9,541 nt of DNA, taken from the NCBI GenBank assembly GCA_041648155.1, contig JBAZPL010000096.1, forward strand, positions 1 through 9,541, read 5' to 3'. Shown here in pieces: positions 1 to 6,696 of the stretch (its first letter is position 1; every line of letters starts with the position of its first letter). The notes under the pieces were generated by a model. That model made no database searches. It was not told the origin of the DNA and saw nothing but the letters and a program-made list of their open reading frames with translations. Origin of the DNA: SSS58A sp041648155 (GTDB lineage Bacteria > Krumholzibacteriota > Krumholzibacteriia > Krumholzibacteriales > Krumholzibacteriaceae). The position numbers and the translations under genes were made by a program.

Positions 1-2
1 GC

Positions 3-3000
3 CACGCGGTCCTGCCGAAGCTCAAGGATTTCCAGCGTGAGAAGGCTCCCACGGTGTATCTCATCCGGAATGGGAACGATCTGTCGTTCCTGCCCTTTGA
101 CGGGAGAGACCGAAGACTGCAGCTTTCGCGTTTTGATGTGGGCGGAGAAGTGACGCGCGGCGAGGCCGGCAGGCTGAATGCCTACCTTTTCTCGGACCGG
201 GGCATTTACCGTCCCGGGGACCACTTCAGCGTGGGCGTGATCGTGAAGTCAGCGGACTGGAAACAGAATCTCGCCGGCATCCCCCTTGAAGCAGCCATAA
301 CCGACGCGCGAGGACTCGAGGTGATGAAACAGAAAATCAGCCTCTCGGCCTCGGGCTTTGAGGAGGTCAGGTATCAGACTGAAGAGACGGCGCCAACGGG
401 CACTTATGCGATAAGCGTGTATATCGTGAAGGACGGCAACCGCGGCGCGCTGCTTGGATCCGTGACCGTGCGTCTCGAGGAGTTCCTCCCGGATAGGCTC
501 AAGATCGCCACGCGGCTTTCGACGGAGCGCCCCGAGGGTTGGAGCTCACCCTCGGGCCTCAAAGGCCTTGTGACGCTCAGAAACCTCTACGGCCCGCCGG
601 CCGTGAAGCACCGCGTGGTTGCCGGTATCACCCTGTCGCCTGCGTTCCCCGCGTTCCGGCAGTACAAGGATTATACCTTTTTCGACCCGCTATGCACGGA
701 CAAGAGCTTCAGTGACCGCCTCGAGGGCGCCGTCACAAACGAGCAGGGCGAGGCGGAGTTCGCCTTCGATCTCGATCGCTTCGACAAGGCCACGTATTGG
801 CTCAACTTCACGGCCGAGGGTTATGAGCTCGAGGGCGGCAGAAGCGTTGTTTCCGAAAGCGCGGTCCTGGTCTCGCCACTTCCCTATCTTATCGGCTACA
901 AGAGCGATGGGGACCTGAAGTTCATCAATAAGGGAAGCACCCGCTCCGTGAAGCTCATTGCAATCGATCCCGGCCTCAAGCAGATCGGCGTCTCGGGCCT
1001 GACAGCCCAGATCATCGAGAAGCAATACGTCTCGGCCCTGACGAAACAGAGCAGCGGTGTCTACAAGTACCAGTCGGTCAAGAAGGAAATCCTCGTGAGC
1101 AAGACACCTCTTTCCATCGCCGACGAGGGCCTGGGGTTCCTGTTGCCCTCGGCAAACCCGGGCGACTTCCTCCTGATAATCAGGGATGGAAGTAATGCGG
1201 AACTGAGCCGCATCGCCTTCACCGTGGCCGGCAAAGCGAATCTGACGCGTGCCCTGGAACGGAACGCCGAACTCCAGGTGAAGCTGAACAAAACGGATTT
1301 TGAGCCCGGGGAGCAGATCGAGATGAGCATCCGGGCGCCCTACACCGGCGCGGGGCTTATCACCATCGAGCGCGACCGGGTGTACGCCTATCGGTGGTTC
1401 AAGACCACGTCCACAAGCTCGGTCGAGCGGATCCGCATCCCGGCCAATTTCGAGGGCAACGGGTACGTGAATATCTCATTCGTGCGGGCCGTTGACTCGC
1501 CCGAGATCTTCATGAGTCCCTTGAGCTACGGCGTGATGCCCTTCTCCGTGAGCCGTGAGAGGCGGACCATCGCGATCGACCTCGATACGCCCCAGCTTGC
1601 ACGGCCCGGCGAGCCTTTCACGATTCGCTACAAGGGCAGCAGGCCGGGCAAGGCCGTTATTTTTGCCGTTGACGAGGGCATCCTCCAGGTCGCCGGGTAC
1701 GGGACACCGGATCCGCTGGGATACTTCTTCCGGAAACGGGCGCTCGAGGTTCGAACGGCCCAGATCCTGGATCTCATCCTGCCCGAGGCCTCACTGGTCC
1801 AGCGGCTCTCCGCGGCAGGCGGCGATGAGTATGCCCGGGAGGCTATAGGCAAGAACCTCAATCCCTTTAAGCGTCGGCGTGATAAGCCCGTGGTCTACTG
1901 GTCGGGCATCGTGGACATCGGCACCGATATGCGGGAGTTGGTCTATCGCGTACCCGACTACTTCAGCGGAACACTGCGCGTCATGGCCGTGGCGGTCTCA
2001 TCCGAGGCTATGGGCGCCGGTCAAAAGAAAACGCCCGTGCGCGGTCACTTCGTGTTCTCCCCCAACGTGCCGACCTTCGTGGCGCCGGGAGACAAGTTCA
2101 TGGTGACGGTGGGCATTATGAATAACGCGGAGGGCTCGGGCAAGAACGCCAGAGTCGCGCTCAAACTCGCCGTGTCGGAACACCTGGAGATCGTCGACAG
2201 TGGTGTGCGCGAGATCGCGATTCCCGAGGGAAGGGAAGAGAGCGCTGTCTTCACTCTCAGGGCAAAGCCGATTCTGGGTTCGGCAATACTCTCCTTCACG
2301 GCTTCGCTCGGCGAAGAGAAGAGCGCTTGCGGGGTTGAGGTGAGCGTCCGTCCCGTTGTGCCGCATGAGACCGTCGTAACCGCCGGCTCCTTCACCTCCG
2401 GCGCGAAGGAGGTGAAGCTCACGCGCGCGATGTATCCCGAACTGCGCGTCCTCGAGGTCTCGGCCTCATCGCTTCCACTTGGGCTAGCGCACGGTCTCAC
2501 TGCATATTTGAGCACATTCCCCTACCTCTGCACCGAGCAACTGGTGAGCCGGACCTTCCCGGCGATCGTGTTCAAGAACCGGCCGGAGTTCGCGTATCTG
2601 CACAAGGACGCCATGGCCGACATCGATCGGACGATCGCCGTTCTGCGGGCGCGCCAGAACGAGGAAGGCGCTTTCGGGTTCTGGGCCGCGAACTCCCACG
2701 TTTCGGATTATCAGAGCGTTTATGCTCTGCATTTCCTGACGGAGGCCCGGGAACGCGGCTACGCGATCCCGGAAGGGCTGATGGCGGCGGGGAAATCGTA
2801 CTTGCGCGGCCTGGCGCAACGCCGGTGCGAAACGCTTGCGGAGGCGCGTACACGAGCCTATGCGATCTATATCCTGACGAGAAACGGCACGGTCACCACG
2901 AACGAGCTGACGGCCCTTCACGAACAGCTCGAGTCCTCCAAGGACCTCAAGGGTTGGGAAAAGGACCTCCTCGCCGCATATCTCGCCGCGACGTATAAGC

Positions 3001-3998
3001 TGCTCAAACTCGATGTCAAAGCCGAGAACCTTATCGGCGGCATCAAGTCCGGCCAGGTCATCGAGCCGGATTACGCCGCTTTCTACGATAATCTGAGCCG
3101 CGATGCCCAGTGCCTGTATCTGATGGCGAAACACTTCCCCGGGCGGTTCAGGAATATTTCCGGCGAGTACATCCAAACCATCGTTGGAGCGGTGTCCGAG
3201 GGAGCGTACAACACGATCTCCTCGGCCTACGCAATCCTGGCCATGGAGGCCTATGCCGAGGCGGTAGGGAGCAATGCCGTGGCCGATATCAAGATCATGG
3301 AAAATCTCGATACGGGAACACGCGAGTTGGCGCTGCCTCAGGGGCTGTTCCCCAAGGTCTCATTCTCGGATCGGGCCAAGAAGGTGCGCATCGAGAGCGC
3401 GAGCGATTACCCGACCTTTTATCAGATGACCCAGGCGGGCTTTGACAAGGCGCCGCCGGACAAGGAATTGAAAGACAGGCTCGAGGTGCAGCGCGAGTAC
3501 CGGGACCTCGAGGGCAACGTGGTCACGAAGACCGCGATCGGTTCCGAGATCGAAGTGCACGTGAAGATGCGATCCATCAATTCGACGACCTACTACAATG
3601 TGGCGATTGTCGATCTCCTGCCCGGCGGTTTTGAAGTGGTAACAGAAAAGTCCCGGCCCGCTGCCGCGCGGGTTCAACCGCCGGAGGAGGCGTCCGGGGA
3701 ATCGGAAGAAGGGGAATATGACAATCGCCGGGAAGAAGACCTTCGCGATAAAGGATCCCGCTGGCTACCATCCATCGGCACCGAGAGCTCCACGTGGCAA
3801 CCGGACTTTGTCGACATCCGCGAGGACCGGGTAGTGCTCTTCGGCACCGTAGGCCCCAATGCGCGGGAGTTCGTATACCGCGTCAAGGCCACGAACAAGG
3901 GTACCTTCGCCGTTCCGCCTCTCTACGGCGAATCCATGTACGACCGAACGGTGAGAGCATGGACCCTGCCGGGTACCATCACGGTCGATGAAAAGTGA
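3..3998 (+). CDS. alpha-2-macroglobulin family protein, 5'-partial, thioester type
   Basis: A large periplasmic protease-trap protein of the bacterial alpha-2-macroglobulin family (E. coli YfhM/ECAM type). The frame is open to the left edge, so the real start, signal peptide and first macroglobulin domains are missing; the GTG at 54 is not the start. Numbering residues from 54, an MG2-type strand pattern (SDRGIYRPGD) lies near 48-57. The bait-region domain ends near 534-562 (FAVDEGILQ, then TPDPLGYF). A basic stretch KRRRDK at 606-611 could be the cleavable bait. The A2M domain follows (YWSGIVDIG, RVPDYF). The thioester motif CTEQ is at 826-829, after a conserved FPYL, with Cys826 and Gln829 as the expected bond partners. 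An all-helical thioester domain follows to about 1080. A C-terminal bMG10-like domain ends in VPPLYGESMYD. An acidic, low-complexity insert sits near 1205-1245. Bacterial homologues are usually about 1500-1900 residues, so a few hundred are off-window. The stop overlaps the pbpC start. Family assignment is firm; the bait position is inference. Confidence 0.95.
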   Translation, partial: HAVLPKLKDFQREKAPTVYLIRNGNDLSFLPFDGRDRRLQLSRFDVGGEVTRGEAGRLNAYLFSDRGIYRPGDHFSVGVIVKSADWKQNLAGIPLEAAITDARGLEVMKQKISLSASGFEEVRYQTEETAPTGTYAISVYIVKDGNRGALLGSVTVRLEEFLPDRLKIATRLSTERPEGWSSPSGLKGLVTLRNLYGPPAVKHRVVAGITLSPAFPAFRQYKDYTFFDPLCTDKSFSDRLEGAVTNEQGEAEFAFDLDRFDKATYWLNFTAEGYELEGGRSVVSESAVLVSPLPYLIGYKSDGDLKFINKGSTRSVKLIAIDPGLKQIGVSGLTAQIIEKQYVSALTKQSSGVYKYQSVKKEILVSKTPLSIADEGLGFLLPSANPGDFLLIIRDGSNAELSRIAFTVAGKANLTRALERNAELQVKLNKTDFEPGEQIEMSIRAPYTGAGLITIERDRVYAYRWFKTTSTSSVERIRIPANFEGNGYVNISFVRAVDSPEIFMSPLSYGVMPFSVSRERRTIAIDLDTPQLARPGEPFTIRYKGSRPGKAVIFAVDEGILQVAGYGTPDPLGYFFRKRALEVRTAQILDLILPEASLVQRLSAAGGDEYAREAIGKNLNPFKRRRDKPVVYWSGIVDIGTDMRELVYRVPDYFSGTLRVMAVAVSSEAMGAGQKKTPVRGHFVFSPNVPTFVAPGDKFMVTVGIMNNAEGSGKNARVALKLAVSEHLEIVDSGVREIAIPEGREESAVFTLRAKPILGSAILSFTASLGEEKSACGVEVSVRPVVPHETVVTAGSFTSGAKEVKLTRAMYPELRVLEVSASSLPLGLAHGLTAYLSTFPYLCTEQLVSRTFPAIVFKNRPEFAYLHKDAMADIDRTIAVLRARQNEEGAFGFWAANSHVSDYQSVYALHFLTEARERGYAIPEGLMAAGKSYLRGLAQRRCETLAEARTRAYAIYILTRNGTVTTNELTALHEQLESSKDLKGWEKDLLAAYLAATYKLLKLDVKAENLIGGIKSGQVIEPDYAAFYDNLSRDAQCLYLMAKHFPGRFRNISGEYIQTIVGAVSEGAYNTISSAYAILAMEAYAEAVGSNAVADIKIMENLDTGTRELALPQGLFPKVSFSDRAKKVRIESASDYPTFYQMTQAGFDKAPPDKELKDRLEVQREYRDLEGNVVTKTAIGSEIEVHVKMRSINSTTYYNVAIVDLLPGGFEVVTEKSRPAAARVQPPEEASGESEEGEYDNRREEDLRDKGSRWLPSIGTESSTWQPDFVDIREDRVVLFGTVGPNAREFVYRVKATNKGTFAVPPLYGESMYDRTVRAWTLPGTITVDEK

Positions 3999-6352
3999 AT
4001 ATGAAGCATGAGAGGTCCCAAATCGGGAAAGTCCTCGTTATCGTCTTGCTGCTGTGCGCGGGGCCGGCGGCGATCGTTCCTTTTGCGAGACCGTCTCTCA
4101 GGGACGGCATCAGCGTCTCCCAGGCCGTGTACGACCGGAACGGAAACCTGCTGCGGCTCACGCTCTCGCGGGACGAAAAGTATCGCCTCTGGCTGCCGCT
4201 CAAGGATATCTCGCCGGTCCTGATCGAGGCCACGCTGTTGCACGAGGACCGCTCGTTTCGTATGCACTTCGGCGTAAACGCCGGGGCGTTGATCCGCGCC
4301 GTCTGGCACACGTACCTCAAGGCGGACCGCCGGATGGGCGGCTCCACAATCACCATGCAGCTTGCCCGCATCCGTTACGGGATCGACTCGCGTACGCCCG
4401 CGGGGAAGCTGAAGCAAATCCTCGCTGCCTTCCGGCTCGAGCTGCTCTATTCGAAAAACGAGATACTCGAGGCGTATCTGAACCTCGCGCCCTACGGGCT
4501 GAACATCGAAGGCGCCGGCGCCGCCAGCCTCATCTATTTTCATAAAGACGCAGCAAGGCTCACCCTGCCGGAGTCGCTCACGCTGAGCGTCATTCCCCAG
4601 AACCCGGTGCGGCGCATCGCAGCCAGGGACGGGAATTTCTCCCGAAACTTCGAACTGAATCAGGCGCGCGAACGACTCTTCGCGGCCTGGGCTAGAAAGC
4701 ATCCCAGGAACGGCGATCAGGAATCGCTCGCTCATCTCCCCGCGATTCTCCATGGCCCCTCGGAGATGCCTTTCCTGGCACCCCATTTCGCGGACGCGGT
4801 TCTTCAGGCCGACCCCTTCGACGCCCGGCTTAACACCACCCTGAACCTCGCTCTGCAGAAGCTCGTGGAACGCCAGGCCCGCAGCTTCGTGGAGTCGAAA
4901 CGCCACGTGGGCATCGACAACGCCGCCGTCATGCTCGTCGATCATCGATCCATGGAGGTGAAGGCTCTCCTCGGCTCCGTGGACTTCTTCGATGCCGCCA
5001 TCCAGGGGCAGGTGAACGGCACTGCCGCAAAACGCTCTCCAGGGTCCGCCATCAAACCTTTCATTTACGCTCTCGGCATCGACCAGGGCCTCATCCATCC
5101 CATGACCATGCTTAAGGACGCTCCCATGAGCTTTGGCGCGTACAACCCGGAGAACTTCGACAACGAGTTCATGGGACCGCTTTCGGCGCGGGACGCCCTG
5201 ATTCGGAGCCGCAACATCCCGGCCGTGGAGATCGCCTCGAAGCTCACAGGCCCCGGGCTCCATCGGTTCCTCATACAGGCGGGGATTACGGGCCTGCATG
5301 AGCAGGAGTATTATGGAGTGGCCCTGGCCTTGGGAGCGGCTGAGGTCTCGATGCAGGAGCTTGCCGAACTCTACTCCATGCTCGCGAATGGCGGCGTATT
5401 CAAATCCTTGCGATGGTTCAAGGACCAGCCTGAGGACAAGGGGAGATGTCTGCTGAGCAAAGAGGCAAGCCTTCTGGTTCTTGACATGCTCGAAGCAAAC
5501 CGGCGGCCCTATCAAGGATACCGGAGCGATTGGACCAGCGACTCCATTGCCGTGGCCTGGAAGACGGGGACATCCTTCGGATTCCGGGACGCGTGGTCCA
5601 TGGGCGTCGTAGGCCCCTATGTGCTTTTGGTCTGGGTCGGGAATTTCGATGGAGAGGGGAACCCGGCCTTCATTGGTCGAGAGGCCGCGGCTCCGCTCTT
5701 CTTCGCGATCATTGACGCGCTCAAATCCCAGGATGGCGAACTCGGGAAGTTTCATGGGGCGGGATTTCTGGGACTGAACCTCACCTGGGTCGATGTTTGC
5801 GGCGTGTCCGGCAAGCTGCCGGGACCGGCGTGCAGCCAGAAGATCTCGACATGGTTCATTCCGGGAAAGTCGCCTATCCAGACCTGCGACATCCACCGCG
5901 TCGTCTACATTGACACCAGGACCGGCTTGCGCTCCTGCAGAGAGGGGACACCGGGAACCCGTGCGGCAGTGTACGAGTTCTGGTCATCGGACATGCTTGA
6001 GATCTTCCGTCAGGCCGGCATTCCCCGCCGCGTTCCTCCGCCATACGGCCCTGAGTGCCGGCCTGGGCAGACAGCGGCAAAGGGGACGGGGCCGCAGATC
6101 ACCTCGCCGCAGCAGGGTGTCACTTACAGTCTCCGTGCCGGTGCCTTGGAACGAGAGCGCATTCCGCTCGCGGCGGTCACGGATGCAGATACGCGCACCG
6201 TGTATTGGTTTGTGAACGAAGTGTTCCTGGGCACTTCACCGAGCGGAGAGTCTTTTTTCTGGAAGCCGGCGCCGGGAAGGTTCGTAGTCAGGGCCGTGGA
6301 CGACCAGGGGCGAGCCGACGCCCGGGCGGTCAGGGCGGTGCTGGTTGAATAA
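3995..6352 (+). CDS. pbpC: penicillin-binding protein 1C (bifunctional peptidoglycan synthase)
   Basis: A class A penicillin-binding protein that polymerises lipid II into glycan strands and cross-links the stem peptides, anchored in the inner membrane and acting in the periplasm. At 785 residues it is close to E. coli PBP1C. In order: a short basic N-terminus and one membrane segment near 11-30; a GT51 transglycosylase domain with HEDRSF (catalytic Glu84) and GGSTITMQ at 115-122; a transpeptidase domain with SxxK as SAIK at 351-354 (nucleophile Ser351), SxN as SRN at 405-407 and KTG at 523-525; then the Cys-containing PBP1C segment (LPGPAC, IPGKSPI) at 600-690 and a BiPBP_C-like beta domain from about 700 to the end. 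All catalytic motifs are present. The GTG at 3995 overlaps the upstream stop by 4 bases and has no clear Shine-Dalgarno sequence, suggesting translational coupling. An ATG two codons later, at 4001, is an equally possible start. The adjacency to alpha-2-macroglobulin matches the known yfhM-pbpC arrangement. Confidence 0.96.
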   Translation: MNMKHERSQIGKVLVIVLLLCAGPAAIVPFARPSLRDGISVSQAVYDRNGNLLRLTLSRDEKYRLWLPLKDISPVLIEATLLHEDRSFRMHFGVNAGALIRAVWHTYLKADRRMGGSTITMQLARIRYGIDSRTPAGKLKQILAAFRLELLYSKNEILEAYLNLAPYGLNIEGAGAASLIYFHKDAARLTLPESLTLSVIPQNPVRRIAARDGNFSRNFELNQARERLFAAWARKHPRNGDQESLAHLPAILHGPSEMPFLAPHFADAVLQADPFDARLNTTLNLALQKLVERQARSFVESKRHVGIDNAAVMLVDHRSMEVKALLGSVDFFDAAIQGQVNGTAAKRSPGSAIKPFIYALGIDQGLIHPMTMLKDAPMSFGAYNPENFDNEFMGPLSARDALIRSRNIPAVEIASKLTGPGLHRFLIQAGITGLHEQEYYGVALALGAAEVSMQELAELYSMLANGGVFKSLRWFKDQPEDKGRCLLSKEASLLVLDMLEANRRPYQGYRSDWTSDSIAVAWKTGTSFGFRDAWSMGVVGPYVLLVWVGNFDGEGNPAFIGREAAAPLFFAIIDALKSQDGELGKFHGAGFLGLNLTWVDVCGVSGKLPGPACSQKISTWFIPGKSPIQTCDIHRVVYIDTRTGLRSCREGTPGTRAAVYEFWSSDMLEIFRQAGIPRRVPPPYGPECRPGQTAAKGTGPQITSPQQGVTYSLRAGALERERIPLAAVTDADTRTVYWFVNEVFLGTSPSGESFFWKPAPGRFVVRAVDDQGRADARAVRAVLVE

Positions 6353-6501
6353 GGACGGAGGGCTCGGCTCAATCTGTTGCTGCATATGCGGACCGAGAGA
6401 ATGCCGACGAAGAGAAATCCGACAATTAAGAATGGGTCAAGCGGCTCCTTTGCCTCTCCGGCCGGTCCGAGTTTCTCTGCTTCGGTATGCCTCTGATGCA
6501 T
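6353..6501 (-). pseudogene. possible remnant encoding one membrane segment
   Basis: From an ATG at 6501 the minus strand encodes a charged N-terminus followed by a strongly hydrophobic run, DPFLIVGFLFVGILSVRI, ending in basic residues. That layout resembles the first transmembrane helix of a cation/proton antiporter or another membrane protein. The frame then runs on across the end of pbpC, where it is only a shadow of that gene. If it was ever coding, only the first ~45 codons survive. It overlaps the HTH-like fragment in a different frame. The evidence is weak and chance is a serious alternative. Confidence 0.15.
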
Positions 6502-6574
6502 CCATCATTTTCTTGTGACTTACGGTCTTGCCGTCGACACCGATATGCCGGGCAATGGCTTCCGTGCGATGGGA

Positions 6575-6603
6575 TTTATTGGGAGAAGGTCCCGATTTAG
6601 AAT
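6575..6603 (+). promoter_or_regulatory. weak sigma70-like promoter candidate for the glycosyltransferase gene
   Basis: TAGAAT at 6598-6603 matches five of six bases of the -10 consensus. TTTATT at 6575-6580 lies 17 bases upstream as a poor -35 (three of six). It is the best candidate I see between pbpC and the next gene, which plausibly needs its own promoter given the 344-base gap. Confidence 0.2.
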
Positions 6604-6605
6604 CG
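6593..6605. repeat. small dyad CGATT-TAG-AATCG overlapping the putative -10
   Basis: A perfect 5-base inverted repeat with a 3-base centre covers the candidate -10 hexamer. It could be a repressor half-site pair, but a dyad this short also occurs by chance in a window of this size. Confidence 0.2.
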
Positions 6606-6696
6606 ATTTTCCCTTGATGGGCCGCGGCGCAGTTTGCTACCCTCCCGCATGCGTACCTATTTCCGGCATGCCCCCTGCTCGATCAACGCGGCGATC

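Larger units (their letters stand above)
6437..6682 (-). pseudogene. possible decayed HTH-containing gene fragment
   Basis: A minus-strand frame is open between a TGA at 6683-6685 and a TGA at 6437-6439, about 81 codons, with no good start codon until two adjacent ATGs at 6503-6508. Around 6503-6568 it reads RTEAIARHIGVDGKTVSHKK. This has the spacing of a helix-turn-helix as seen in ParB-like and other small DNA-binding proteins: an alanine in helix one, GV at the turn, then KTV. The lack of a start, the short length and the position in an apparent spacer suggest a remnant rather than a working gene. It could equally be chance; the HTH reading is by eye only. Confidence 0.22.
6353..6696. other. 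344-base gap between pbpC and the glycosyltransferase gene
   Basis: No confident gene is visible. On the plus strand the reading frames here resemble no family I know. On the minus strand there is a stop-to-stop frame with an HTH-like stretch (6437-6682) and, in another frame, a short hydrophobic stretch (about 6400-6450); both are listed separately as weak calls. I found no stem-loop with a T-run that would make a convincing terminator for pbpC. The sequence is less GC-rich than pbpC, particularly around 6501-6610. Confidence 0.6.

Noticed and set aside
2484..3176. 230-codon minus-strand frame inside the macroglobulin gene
   Set aside because: It lies opposite the conserved thioester domain, its composition is typical of an antisense shadow, and no family resemblance is visible.
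3923..5896. 657-codon open frame on the minus strand opposite pbpC
   Set aside because: It is antisense to a gene with every catalytic motif of PBP1C in place, its translation shows no recognisable domain, and long shadow frames are expected in GC-rich coding DNA.
6353..6500. Intrinsic terminator after pbpC
   Set aside because: Only weak 3-5 base stems without a following T-run were found, so I could not support one.
6647..6672. Two GCATGC palindromes near the glycosyltransferase start
   Set aside because: Six-base palindromes are common by chance and their flanks do not match; no repeat structure builds on them.
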